A stretch of 56,620 nucleotides of DNA. It comes from an uncultured Paenibacillaceae bacterium (GTDB lineage Bacteria; Bacillota; Bacilli; Aneurinibacillales; Aneurinibacillaceae). The stretch spans positions 1 through 56,620 of the forward strand of contig CAMLDI010000019.1 in NCBI GenBank assembly GCA_946478845.1, read 5' to 3'. The notes under the pieces were generated by a model. The model was not told where the DNA came from, searched no databases, and saw only the letters and a list, made by a program, of their open reading frames with translations. A program made the position numbers and the translations under genes. Shown here piece after piece: positions 35,929 to 44,768 of the stretch (within the stretch, counting starts at the first letter, position 1; the number at the start of each line of letters is the position of its first letter).

Positions 35929-35948
35929 AACTTTATTTCAAAGCTACA
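35929..35948 (-). repeat. Right terminal inverted repeat
   Basis: Read on the minus strand: TGTAGCTTTGAAATAAAGTT, one mismatch to the left end. The second CCTTA copy follows at 35949-35953. Confidence 0.85.
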
Positions 35949-36113
35949 CCTTATGCCGAAGAATCTGAAACCATTTCCCAAATGCATCAGTATATAAAAG
36001 AGCAGGGTTACACTTTTAATGGTAAGCACCATGAAATTTATTTAAGCGATCCAAATCGGGTAGCACCAGAAAAGTTAAAAACCATCCTTAGACAACCGAT
36101 TAAACATGTATAG
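35949..36113 (+). pseudogene. GyrI-like gene, C-terminal fragment
   Basis: Beyond the mobile element the frame resumes with P-Y-A-E-E-S-E-T-I and runs to R-Q-P-I-K-H-V, including G-K-H-H-E-I-Y-L-S-D-P-N-R, a hallmark of GyrI-like proteins. An open frame from 35856 into this fragment begins inside the element and is not a native gene. Confidence 0.85.
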
Positions 36114-36224
36114 AATGGGGTGTTTTATTGGTAAAAAAGGCAAAGATCATAAAGGAAGTAAGAGAAGAAATTACTAGGCAAGCAGTGATATACTATAAGA
36201 AAAGTATAGGGGAAGGACATACTA

Positions 36225-36773
36225 ATGAAGATTTTTAAAATGTTATGGGATTTAGTTAGTATGGTGGGTGGGGCCATCGTACTGGCAATGGTGATTACTG
36301 TTTTTGTTTTTCAACCATATAAAGTGGTAGGGCATTCCATGGACCCCACATTACATGACCAGCAGCGGGTTTTTGCATCTAAGATTAATCATACCTTTTC
36401 CAAATTACCCTCTTATGGGGATATCGTCATTATTGATAGCCGGTTTAGCCGTGATCGTTCTTTGAAGGATGACCTGTTAGAGAATCCCCTGGTAAATCTG
36501 GTATTAAAAAATTATACCGAATATTATTATATAAAACGGGTTATTGGGAAGCCTGGTGACGTCATTGAAGTAAATATGGGTAAAGTATATCGGAATGGCA
36601 AAGTATTGGATGAACCATATATAAATGAACCTATGAAAACCACTGGATATCAAAAGTGGACAGTACCGGAAAATCATATATTTGTAATGGGGGACAACCG
36701 GAACCACAGTGATGACAGCCGGAAAATTGGAGTTTGTCCTGTGGATCATGTGATGGGAATTAAGTTGTTTTAA
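36225..36773 (+). CDS. lepB: Signal peptidase I
   Basis: The 182-residue protein has one N-terminal membrane segment, the catalytic Ser38 in G-H-S-M-D-P-T-L, the catalytic Lys104 in Y-Y-I-K-R-V-I-G-K-P-G-D, and the box G-D-N-R-N-H-S-D-D-S-R. It removes signal peptides at the outer face of the membrane. Length and layout are typical of Gram-positive Sip proteins. RBS GGGGAAGGA; its own TATACTATAA-type promoter element lies just upstream. Confidence 0.95.
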   Translation: MKIFKMLWDLVSMVGGAIVLAMVITVFVFQPYKVVGHSMDPTLHDQQRVFASKINHTFSKLPSYGDIVIIDSRFSRDRSLKDDLLENPLVNLVLKNYTEYYYIKRVIGKPGDVIEVNMGKVYRNGKVLDEPYINEPMKTTGYQKWTVPENHIFVMGDNRNHSDDSRKIGVCPVDHVMGIKLF

Positions 36774-36785
36774 ATAGTAAAGAAG

Positions 36786-36815
36786 AAGGAAGCCAGACCT
36801 AAGGACGGCTTCCTT
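36786..36815. terminator. Terminator between lepB and the small membrane protein
   Basis: Perfect 9-bp stem AAGGAAGCC/GGCTTCCTT followed on the plus strand by CATTTTTCTTTT. It ends lepB and overlaps the end of the converging small gene. Confidence 0.8.
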
Positions 36816-37029
36816 CATTTTTCTTTTGATGATCGACATATTGGGGTTGATGCTTTGTATCTTGTTTGATTTCTTGACAGGTTTCAATATCATCTCTTTG
36901 TATTCCTAAAAGAGGATCAAAAGAAGTATAAGGGGTTTGATCACTGGAGGGTTCCCTTTTGCTTTTTAAAAGATACACAAGGATAGAAGCAATGACAATT
37001 GCGATGAAGATGAAAGCAATATAGTCCAT
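36799..37029 (-). CDS. Small single-span membrane protein
   Basis: ATG 37029 follows GGGAGGAATC; a longer reading to 37062 is less likely. The 76-residue product has a membrane helix at residues 3-21 and a charged soluble tail with a single cysteine (E-T-C-Q-E). No family recognised. Confidence 0.55.
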   Translation of the reverse strand: MDYIAFIFIAIVIASILVYLLKSKREPSSDQTPYTSFDPLLGIQRDDIETCQEIKQDTKHQPQYVDHQKKNEGSRP

Positions 37030-37213
37030 TGTAGATTCCTCCCAGGTTATTATTCGATGCAAAACTTCTATTGAAAAAGACTGGAGCTTATCATGATATT
37101 AGTATATGTACCTAAAGTTATTATAGTATGATACCATTTAACTTGACTATGGCGTTCTTATGAAAATAAGTGGATAAATTATGGAAATAAAACATATCGG
37201 GAGAAATAAAAGA

Positions 37214-37444
37214 ATGGTCAAAAAGAAAAAATTTAAAAAGAATAGAAACAACTGTGTTGAAGTATGTACAGAGGAACAATATGAAGAATATCTGAAAGAA
37301 GTATATAGTATGGATTTTATAGTTGGATTCACTGAAAATGGTGTACCATACGGTATATGTTACGATAAAAATAAAGAAAACAACAAATTAGATATTCCAG
37401 ATATTTCTCCTAATATTTCAGATCATGATGATTTGCCATTTTAA
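37214..37444 (+). CDS. Small hypothetical protein
   Basis: ATG 37214 lies 10 nt after CGGGAG, giving 76 residues: a very basic Lys-rich start, then E-V-C-T-E-E-Q-Y-E-E-Y-L and G-F-T-E-N-G-V-P-Y-G-I-C-Y-D, and an acidic tail. An ATG at 37181 is also possible. Its last 35 nt overlap the converging HAD gene. No known family; the conserved-looking middle suggests a real gene, but this is uncertain. Confidence 0.45.
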   Translation: MVKKKKFKKNRNNCVEVCTEEQYEEYLKEVYSMDFIVGFTENGVPYGICYDKNKENNKLDIPDISPNISDHDDLPF

Positions 37445-38090
37445 AATTTGGAGGCAGTGCTGATCCTTCCCTAATTATGTAGAAAATTTCTACTGGCTCA
37501 TGAATGATGTATTGAGGATTTGCACTAACCAACAATTCTTGTGCTTCAAATCCCCATGTAACCGCCACACAAGGGATATGAATTTTATTGCATGCTTCAA
37601 TGTCCCGAAGTTCGTCACCGACATACAAAATTTCACCTGGTAAGATTCCTTTTTCTTTCATTAAGCGCAGAATAGCTTTATCTTTTCCGAAGATATTGCT
37701 CGACGTGAAAACGAAATCAAAATCATCAATTTGATTAAGCTCAAGAAAGCTTCGGATATTTTCTTTGTAATTCGATGACAGTATGCCAATGGTTACTTCC
37801 TGTTGCTTTAAATCCCCAATGACTTCTCTAATTCCAGCAACGGAACCTAGAGTGACAACATCCCTTTTATACTTCTTTTTTAAGTCAATAAGAAGCATCG
37901 GCAGTTTATACATCGGACATCCAATTGCCATTAGACGATCCGGAATAGAAAGTGTGGCCAAGTATTCAACTTCATCATCACGTATCTTTCTATAGCTATA
38001 TTTGTCGGCAAAATCATTAATTAGTTGAATGACCAGTGGTCTACTGTGAACGAGGGTTCCATCAAAATCAAAGACTATATATTTGAACAT
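37410..38090 (-). CDS. HAD-family phosphatase (PpaX/Gph-like)
   Basis: The 226-residue protein has the HAD motifs in order: F-D-F-D-G-T-L (nucleophile and acid Asp), I-L-S-S-N-Y (motif II Ser), K-D-K-A (motif III Lys region) and Y-V-G-D-E-L-R-D-I-E (motif IV). Relatives act on phosphoglycolate or pyrophosphate. The substrate here is not fixed by sequence. Confidence 0.88.
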   Translation of the reverse strand: MFKYIVFDFDGTLVHSRPLVIQLINDFADKYSYRKIRDDEVEYLATLSIPDRLMAIGCPMYKLPMLLIDLKKKYKRDVVTLGSVAGIREVIGDLKQQEVTIGILSSNYKENIRSFLELNQIDDFDFVFTSSNIFGKDKAILRLMKEKGILPGEILYVGDELRDIEACNKIHIPCVAVTWGFEAQELLVSANPQYIIHEPVEIFYIIREGSALPPNFKMANHHDLKY

Positions 38091-38288
38091 AAAAATCTCC
38101 TATCTACCTAACCCTTAAATTACTCATAATCGAATATTAAGTCAATTGGCGATAATGAACCATTTTGAAAAACATAAAAATACGCTGTTCTTGTTTTTAA
38201 AATAAGTAACATATATATTCGTATTCAAGCATTCAGTTGTGCAAAAAATTTGTATAATGGATGTAGTTGTTTATAAGGGGGACATCAA

Positions 38289-39746
38289 GTGATTACAGGC
38301 GAATTAAAAAACAAAGTAGATAAAATATGGGAAACATTTTGGACCGGTGGTATTACCAACCCCCTTTCCGTTATTGAACAGTTTACTTACCTTTTATTTA
38401 TAAAAGGGTTAGATGAAGTAGAAACAACCAAAGAAAATGAAGCCCTATTCCTTGGCATTGACCATGAGGGCATTTTTCCTAATGATAAACAGCATTTACG
38501 CTGGAGCAAGTTTAAAAATCTTGGGGCACAAGAAATGTATGATGTGGTTTCCAAGGAGGTTTTTCCCTTTATCAAAAATCTTCATGGTAAAAAGGATTCA
38601 GCTTACTCCAAATACATGGATGATGCGATTTTTATGATTCCTACGCCACAAATGTTGGCTAAGATTGTGGATGGAATTGACAATATCCCTCTGAAAGAAA
38701 GAGATACCAAAGGGGATCTTTATGAATATTTGCTTTCAAAAGTGGCAACGGCTGGAACCAATGGCCAATTCCGTACACCACGCCACATTATCAGAATGAT
38801 GGTTGAATTGGTTAAACCAACCCCAGAGGATATCATTGTTGACCCTGCTACTGGTTCTGCTGGTTTTTTAGTGGAAGCAGGGGAGTATCTCCGCAGAACC
38901 CGGAACGATTTGTTTTTGGTGCAAGGGTTAAAAGACCATTTTAATAATAATATGTTTTATGGATTTGATATGGACAGAACCATGTTGCGGATTGGGGCCA
39001 TGAACATGATGCTTCATGGGGTCGATAATCCCAACATTGAATACCGGGATTCCTTATCTGAACTAAATCTGGATAAAGAAAAATATACTCTTGTCCTGGC
39101 CAATCCTCCCTTTAAAGGATCGTTGGACTATGATTCCGTATCAGGCAACTTATTAAAGGTGACAAAAACAAAGAAGACGGAGCTGCTTTTCTTGGCCCTG
39201 TTCTTACGTATGCTAAAACCAGGGGGACGTTGTGCTTCCATTGTTCCCGATGGGGTTTTATTTGGCAGTTCCAATGCCCATAAAGCCATCCGCAAAGAGA
39301 TTATTGATAACCATAAACTTGAAGGGATTATATCCATGCCCAGTGGAGTTTTTAAACCCTATGCCGGGGTATCCACTGCAGTAATAATCTTCACTAAAAC
39401 CGGTGCAGGGGGTACGGACCATGTCTGGTTTTATGATATGAAGGCAGATGGATTCTCCCTGGATGATAAACGGAATTCCATTGAGGAAAATGATATACCG
39501 GATATCGTAAACCGGTTTAATCATTTAGAAGAAGAGACAAATCGTGCCCGGACGGAACAGTCATTTTTTGTGCCTGTTGATGAGATTAGGAAAAATGATT
39601 ATGATTTGTCGATCAATAAGTATAAAGAGATTGAGTATGAGGAAGTAGAGTATGAGGAGCCGAGTGTTTTGCTTAATAAAATAAGGTCTTTAGAGGAAGA
39701 GATATTAGACGGAATTCAAATTTTGGAGAACTTGATCAGGGGATAG
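38289..39746 (+). CDS. hsdM: Type I restriction-modification methyltransferase subunit
   Basis: The 485-residue protein (GTG start) has the N-terminal HsdM helical domain, SAM-binding motif I D-P-A-T-G-S-A-G-F-L and the adenine methylation motif N-P-P-F in L-V-L-A-N-P-P-F-K-G-S. It transfers a methyl group to adenine within the site named by HsdS, protecting host DNA. First gene of a three-gene unit in the order M-S-R, behind a TTGTATAATGG-type -10 region and a GGGGGA site. Confidence 0.95.
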   Translation: MITGELKNKVDKIWETFWTGGITNPLSVIEQFTYLLFIKGLDEVETTKENEALFLGIDHEGIFPNDKQHLRWSKFKNLGAQEMYDVVSKEVFPFIKNLHGKKDSAYSKYMDDAIFMIPTPQMLAKIVDGIDNIPLKERDTKGDLYEYLLSKVATAGTNGQFRTPRHIIRMMVELVKPTPEDIIVDPATGSAGFLVEAGEYLRRTRNDLFLVQGLKDHFNNNMFYGFDMDRTMLRIGAMNMMLHGVDNPNIEYRDSLSELNLDKEKYTLVLANPPFKGSLDYDSVSGNLLKVTKTKKTELLFLALFLRMLKPGGRCASIVPDGVLFGSSNAHKAIRKEIIDNHKLEGIISMPSGVFKPYAGVSTAVIIFTKTGAGGTDHVWFYDMKADGFSLDDKRNSIEENDIPDIVNRFNHLEEETNRARTEQSFFVPVDEIRKNDYDLSINKYKEIEYEEVEYEEPSVLLNKIRSLEEEILDGIQILENLIRG

Positions 39747-39754
39747 TGAATCTT

Positions 39755-40900
39755 ATGTCAGTAAGAAGGAAAAAATTGGGCGATATATTTGAAATTGCTT
39801 CTGGAGGAACACCTTCTAGAAAAATTAATGATTTTTATAAAAATGGGGATATTCCTTGGGTTAAAACCGGGGATCTAAAAGAAATGTATTTGAAGAATTC
39901 TAGTGAATATATAACAAAATTGGGTTTAAATGAATCCTCAGCAAAATTGTTTCCAAGAGGAACAGTATTAATTGCAATGTACGGAGCGACAATTGGTAAC
40001 TCTTCGATACTATCAATTGATGCATCTACAAATCAAGCCTGTGCTGCCTTTAAACCTAATGAAAAGGTATTACCAGAGTACCTTTATTATTATCTTTTAA
40101 GTATTAAGGAAAAATTAATATCACAGGGTGTTGGTGGAGCTCAACCAAATATTTCTTTATCCATTCTAAAAAAAGTTGAAATACCATGTTATTCGCTTAA
40201 TATACAGAAAAAAATTGTATCCCTTTTGAATACTTCCTTTTCATTAATGAATAAAAGAAAGGCACAGATCGAAGCTTTAGACCAATTAACACAAAGTGTG
40301 TTTTTGGAGATGTTTGGTGATCCATTTACAAATAATAAGAGGTGGGGGATACAACCATTGGGTGAATTAGCTAATATTATTATGGGACAATCTCCAGATG
40401 GTCAGAGTTATAATACCCAAGGGATAGGAATCCCACTCTTAAATGGACCAACTGAATTTGGAAAAAAGTTTCCTAAGGAAAAACAATGGACTAGTTTGCC
40501 TAAAAAACTATCTAAAAAAGATGATATTCTTTTCTGTGTCAGAGGTGCAACAGCAGGTCGGATGAATTTTTCTGATAAAGAGTATTGTATTGGTAGGGGA
40601 CTTGCAGCAATCAGGGTAAAAAACAAAAATGATCTTTATTTTATCTATCAAGTTTTAAATTATATGTATGATTATTTTCAAAGAACTTCGGATGGAAGTA
40701 CATTTATAAATATAGGAAAAGATAAACTAGAATGTTTGCCAATCTTTAGTGTTCATAATAATTTTAAAGATAGATTTTTTATGATAACTCAAAATATTGA
40801 ATCCCAAAAACAACTCCTCCTACAAAGCCTAACCCAACTCGAAAACCTCTTCAATTCCCTTATGCAACGTGCTTTTAAAGGGGAGTTATTTAACGATTGA
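39755..40900 (+). CDS. hsdS: Type I restriction-modification specificity subunit
   Basis: I choose ATG 39755; a GTG at 39746 overlaps the hsdM stop codon and is too near the AGGGG site. The 381-residue product has two target-recognition domains: the first begins K-L-G-D-I-F-E-I-A-S-G-G-T-P-S, the second (from about residue 190) P-L-G-E-L-A-N-I-I-M-G-Q-S-P. Each ends in a helical spacer, the second being L-L-L-Q-S-L-T-Q-L-E-N-L-F. It sets the DNA sequence recognised. Its G+C is lower than hsdM and hsdR, as usual for exchangeable specificity genes. Confidence 0.93.
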   Translation: MSVRRKKLGDIFEIASGGTPSRKINDFYKNGDIPWVKTGDLKEMYLKNSSEYITKLGLNESSAKLFPRGTVLIAMYGATIGNSSILSIDASTNQACAAFKPNEKVLPEYLYYYLLSIKEKLISQGVGGAQPNISLSILKKVEIPCYSLNIQKKIVSLLNTSFSLMNKRKAQIEALDQLTQSVFLEMFGDPFTNNKRWGIQPLGELANIIMGQSPDGQSYNTQGIGIPLLNGPTEFGKKFPKEKQWTSLPKKLSKKDDILFCVRGATAGRMNFSDKEYCIGRGLAAIRVKNKNDLYFIYQVLNYMYDYFQRTSDGSTFINIGKDKLECLPIFSVHNNFKDRFFMITQNIESQKQLLLQSLTQLENLFNSLMQRAFKGELFND

Positions 40901-40942
40901 CCATATCACCAGGTAAGAATTGATGCAAAGGAGGGATCGTCC

Positions 40943-43900
40943 TTGTTGTCCAACTTTACTTTTTTGAAAGGCAAACCCCATTACGAGAAATTTGCGCAAG
41001 CTTGTTTAGAAGCGGAAAAAAGCCTTGTGGTTAGTCCGTCTACCTGTGCCATATTAACCCGCCGTGCCTTAGAACTGGCGGTAAAATGGGTTTATAGCTT
41101 TGATAGTACGTTAAAGGTACCTTATCAGGATAACTTATCAAGCCTCATTCATGATTCAGTATTTCTTTCCATTATTGATCGTGACCTTCTACCATTGCTC
41201 AAGTATGTTGTTAAACTGGGGAATGTTGCTGTTCATACCAATTCATCAATAACCAGGGATGAAGCGGTTCTTTCCCTCCATCATTTGCATCAGTTTGTTT
41301 CCTGGATTGATTATTGTTATTCCGATGAATTTACGGCAAAAGACTTTGATGAAGATATCCTGCAAACCGGGGAAGAAAAACGGGTACGGCCGGAAGAATT
41401 AAAAGACCTCTATGAGAAGTTAAGCTCTAAAGATAAACGTTTGGAAGAAATGATGAAGGAAAACGCAAAATTGCGTTCTCAAATCACCGAAAAACGGAAA
41501 ACAAACACTCGGGATTATGACTTCTATGTGGATGAATTAAATGAATACGAAACCCGGAAGAAATACATTGATCTCGACCTGAAATTGGCCGGATGGGAAT
41601 TTAAGAAGGATGTAGCCGAGGAGTATCCTGTCGAAGGGATGCCAAATAACCAGGGGGTTGGTTATGTGGATTATGTCCTTTTTGGGGATAACGGGAAACC
41701 ACTTGCCGTTGTGGAAGCCAAAAGAACCTCCGCCGATCCCAACAAAGGGAAACAACAGGCCAAGCTTTATGCCGATTGTTTAGAAAATATGGTTGGGCAA
41801 CGTCCGATTATCTTTTATACTAACGGATTTGAAACCTATTTATGGGATGATTTAAATTATCCGGCAAGAAAAGTATCAGGATTTTACAATAAAGAGGAAT
41901 TAAGCCTTTTAATCGATCGCCGTAAAGCAAAACGCCCCCTGGAAAATATTCATATTAACAATCAAATTACCAATCGATATTATCAAAAAGAGGCGATTCT
42001 GGCTGTTGCCGATGCTTTAAAACAAAAACAACGGAAAGCTTTGCTTGTGATGGCGACAGGGAGTGGAAAAACAAGGGTAGCGGTTTCCCTTGTCGATGTT
42101 TTAACCCGCCATAACTGGGTCAAAAATGTCTTGTTCCTTGCCGACCGCAAAACCCTTGTCAGACAGGCGAAAAATAGCTTTAGCCATCTTCTTCCCAGTT
42201 TAACTCTTTGTAATCTCTTAGATAACAAGGATAATCCGGAAGAAAGCCGGATGGTCTTTTCCACTTATCCCACCATGATGAATGCCATTGATGAGACAAA
42301 AGGCAAGGATAGCAAACGGTTATTTACGATCGGCCATTTTGATTTAATCATTGTGGATGAATCTCACCGGAGCATTTATAAAAAATACCGGGCTATTTTT
42401 GACTATTTTGACGGACTTCTTCTCGGGCTTACTGCAACGCCAAAAGATGAGATTGATAAAAATACCTATGAAGTGTTTGACCTGGAAAGTGGTGTGCCAA
42501 CCTATGCTTATGAATTGGAACAGGCCGTAAAAGATAAATACCTTGTCGATTACCGAACCATGGAAACAAAATTCAAATTTATTGAGGAAGGGATTCATTA
42601 TGATGAACTTTCTGAAGAGGAAAAAGAACAATATGAAGCCACCTTTGAAGACGATGATAATGTTGGGGATGAAATTGGCAGTGCAGCGTTAAATGAATGG
42701 TTGTTTAATGCCAATACCATGGATCAAGTCCTGCAAATGCTGATGGAAAAAGGCATTAAAGTTGAGGGTGGAGACAAACTTGGAAAAACCATTATTTTTG
42801 CGAAGAACCACTTGCATGCTGAAGCGATTGTAAATCGTTTCGATATTTTATTCCCAGAATATAAGGGGAAATTGGTAGTGGTCATTGATTACAGTGTGAA
42901 TTATTATCAATCCCTTATTGATGACTTTTCTGACCGGAATAAACTGCCTCAGATTGCTGTATCTGTGGATATGCTGGATACCGGGGTTGACATTCCGGAA
43001 GTGGTGAACCTTGTCTTTTTTAAAAGGGTTCGCTCCAAAGCAAAGTTCTGGCAAATGATCGGGCGGGGAACCCGACTTTGCAAAGATTTATTAGGTATTG
43101 GAGAGGACAAGCAATACTTCCTCATCTTTGATTATTGCGGGAACTTTGAATTCTTTCGTGCCAATCAAAAAGGCATCGAAGGGAAATTAGTGGCCAGCTT
43201 AACTGAACGGTTATTTAATGCCAAAGTAGAGATTATTAAAGAATTACAAAACATTGAATATCAAAGTGAAGAATATATCAACCATCGTTCCCATTTAATT
43301 GACGAAGCAATGGCAACGATTCAAGCCCTGGATGATGAAAACTTCCGTGTCCGGCAACACATTCAATACGTTCATAAGTATAAAAACAAAGAAAACTGGA
43401 CCTCTTTAACCGTAATGAATGTCAATGAAATTAAAGAACATATTTCTCCCATCATTATTCCTATTAATGATGATGAATTTGCGAAACGCTTTGATATGGT
43501 GATGTATTCTATTGAATTGGCTAAATTACAAACAAAGAATGCCACCAGACCCATCAAAACCGTTGTCCAAACGGCTGAAGCTTTAGCAAAAATAGGGACT
43601 ATCCCTCAAGTCTTAGTACAAAAAGAAATCATCGAAAATGTTCAAACAGATGAATTTTGGGAAGAAGCCGACATCTTTGATTTAGAAACCGTTCGTGAAG
43701 CATTACGGGATTTGCTTAAATTTCTTGATCAGAAAACCCAGGGAATTTACTATACGAACTTTAAAGATCAAATTTTAGAAACGAAGGAAAGCGGACCCTT
43801 TTATGAAGTGAATGACTTGCAAAATTATCGGAAAAAGGTAAATCAGTTCCTTCATGAACATCGGGATCAAATGGCCATTTATAAATTAAGAAATAATAAA

Positions 43901-44284
43901 AAGTTAACCAGGCAAGATGTAGCAACCCTTGAAGACATTTTATGGAAAGAGCTAGGAACCCGGGAAGATTACAAAAAAGAATTTGGGGATACCCCCATTA
44001 CAAAATTAGTAAGGCAAATTGTCGGATTGGATCCTCAGGCAGCAAATGAAGCCTTCTCAGAATTCCTCTCGACGGAACGATTAAATATCCATCAAAGCAA
44101 GTTTGTTAAGTTAATTGTAGACTATGTGGTGAAAAACGGAATTATGGACAAACGGGTTTTACAGGAAGAGCCCTTTAAAACAGTGGGCAGTATTGTAGAG
44201 CTGTTTCAAGATAATATGAATGATGCCCGGAAGATTATTCATATTATCGACGATATCAATCTAAATTCCGAAGAGATTGTGTAA
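40943..44284 (+). CDS. hsdR: Type I restriction enzyme motor/nuclease subunit with DUF4145-like N-terminus
   Basis: TTG start 8 nt after AAAGGAGGG. The 1,113-residue protein begins with a DUF4145-like helical domain (residues about 1-115), a coiled coil, then the nuclease domain with D-Y-V-L-F and V-V-E-A-K-R (D-E-x-K). The helicase follows: Walker A A-T-G-S-G-K-T near residue 370, D-E-S-H in motif II, and Q-M-I-G-R-G-T-R in motif VI. The C-terminus is of the EcoEI type. It translocates and cuts unmethylated DNA. Confidence 0.93.
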   Translation: MLSNFTFLKGKPHYEKFAQACLEAEKSLVVSPSTCAILTRRALELAVKWVYSFDSTLKVPYQDNLSSLIHDSVFLSIIDRDLLPLLKYVVKLGNVAVHTNSSITRDEAVLSLHHLHQFVSWIDYCYSDEFTAKDFDEDILQTGEEKRVRPEELKDLYEKLSSKDKRLEEMMKENAKLRSQITEKRKTNTRDYDFYVDELNEYETRKKYIDLDLKLAGWEFKKDVAEEYPVEGMPNNQGVGYVDYVLFGDNGKPLAVVEAKRTSADPNKGKQQAKLYADCLENMVGQRPIIFYTNGFETYLWDDLNYPARKVSGFYNKEELSLLIDRRKAKRPLENIHINNQITNRYYQKEAILAVADALKQKQRKALLVMATGSGKTRVAVSLVDVLTRHNWVKNVLFLADRKTLVRQAKNSFSHLLPSLTLCNLLDNKDNPEESRMVFSTYPTMMNAIDETKGKDSKRLFTIGHFDLIIVDESHRSIYKKYRAIFDYFDGLLLGLTATPKDEIDKNTYEVFDLESGVPTYAYELEQAVKDKYLVDYRTMETKFKFIEEGIHYDELSEEEKEQYEATFEDDDNVGDEIGSAALNEWLFNANTMDQVLQMLMEKGIKVEGGDKLGKTIIFAKNHLHAEAIVNRFDILFPEYKGKLVVVIDYSVNYYQSLIDDFSDRNKLPQIAVSVDMLDTGVDIPEVVNLVFFKRVRSKAKFWQMIGRGTRLCKDLLGIGEDKQYFLIFDYCGNFEFFRANQKGIEGKLVASLTERLFNAKVEIIKELQNIEYQSEEYINHRSHLIDEAMATIQALDDENFRVRQHIQYVHKYKNKENWTSLTVMNVNEIKEHISPIIIPINDDEFAKRFDMVMYSIELAKLQTKNATRPIKTVVQTAEALAKIGTIPQVLVQKEIIENVQTDEFWEEADIFDLETVREALRDLLKFLDQKTQGIYYTNFKDQILETKESGPFYEVNDLQNYRKKVNQFLHEHRDQMAIYKLRNNKKLTRQDVATLEDILWKELGTREDYKKEFGDTPITKLVRQIVGLDPQAANEAFSEFLSTERLNIHQSKFVKLIVDYVVKNGIMDKRVLQEEPFKTVGSIVELFQDNMNDARKIIHIIDDINLNSEEIV

Positions 44285-44306
44285 GGGATGGATCGAAAAA
44301 AAAGGA

Positions 44307-44420
44307 GAAGGGACAGGTATCATAAGACCCCATATCCACGGAAATTGTGCAAAGGCATTCTTTCCGCTGGTAAGGGTCTTTTTTGTATGGGAGATTTAAC
44401 TCAAAAACTATTTATTGCTT
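44307..44420 (-). pseudogene. Remnant of a DUF1848 gene
   Basis: About 105 bp here match 46007-46113, the C-terminal part of the intact DUF1848 gene, at close to 88-90 percent by eye. On the minus strand it reads L-P-Y-K-K-D-P-Y-Q-R-K-E-C-L-C-T-I-S-V-D-M-G, then stops matching near G-E-G. The two copies are direct repeats flanking the PemK-like gene and the small RNA gene. Confidence 0.75.
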
Positions 44421-44433
44421 ATTCATAAAATAA

Positions 44434-44472
44434 GAACAAACGTTCTTTTGATTGATATATTTGTGGTATAAT
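44434..44472 (+). promoter_or_regulatory. LexA-like box next to a TATAAT promoter
   Basis: GAAC-AAAC-GTTC (44434-44445), extended by symmetric A-G and C-T, agrees with the Gram-positive LexA core GAAC-N4-GTTC. TATAAT follows at 44467-44472, so the box overlaps the expected -35. The next 300 bp contain no intact open frame before the PemK-like gene, only a short broken one that begins near 44493 and stops at 44581. Confidence 0.6.
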
Positions 44473-44768
44473 ATAGAAAAAAAGGGAGAGAAAGATTTAT
44501 ACTTCTGTTTTTTATGAACTTTACCATCGTTACTACATCTTTCAAAAAGTAGGATTACTGAAAGGGATTTGTATTCCTTTGTGAAATCCATGCAAGCTCT
44601 TATTAAAAGAAATTTAGATTCTCATCCGATACAAACAATAGCCTCCCATGCCTAGAACAACATAGAAAGTTGGAATTCCTTTAAAAAAACTCTTTTTGAA
44701 AACTGAAATGATTTACCTATTTCTTAGTTTAACCATAAAAATAAAAGTATAGAGGAGAGCTATTATTT

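Larger units (their letters stand above)
34534..35948. mobile_element. Non-autonomous IS21-like element carrying HxlR and nitroreductase genes
   Basis: The 1,415-bp element is bounded by inverted repeats that begin 5'-TGTAGCTTTGAAA and by a 5-bp direct duplication CCTTA (34529-34533 and 35949-35953). Removing the element and one duplication restores G-P-Y-A-E-E in the GyrI-like gene. Inside each end are several AAAGTT-based subterminal repeats (left: AAAGTTGCACCG, AAAGTCCCACCG, AAAGTTTAACCA; right: AAAGTTTGATCA, AAAGATTGATCA, AAAGTTTGATCA), as in IS21-family termini. There is no transposase; the cargo is a regulator-reductase pair of lower G+C. Confidence 0.8.

Noticed and set aside
35856..35953. 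A separate short gene starting at 35856
   Set aside because: Its first part is the right end of the mobile element; only the downstream part from 35949 is homologous to GyrI-like proteins.
44493..44640. A small SOS-induced gene after the LexA-like box
   Set aside because: The frame with a ribosome binding site starts on ATT and stops at 44581; a second frame continues to 44655. Together they may be a decayed gene, but no family can be named.
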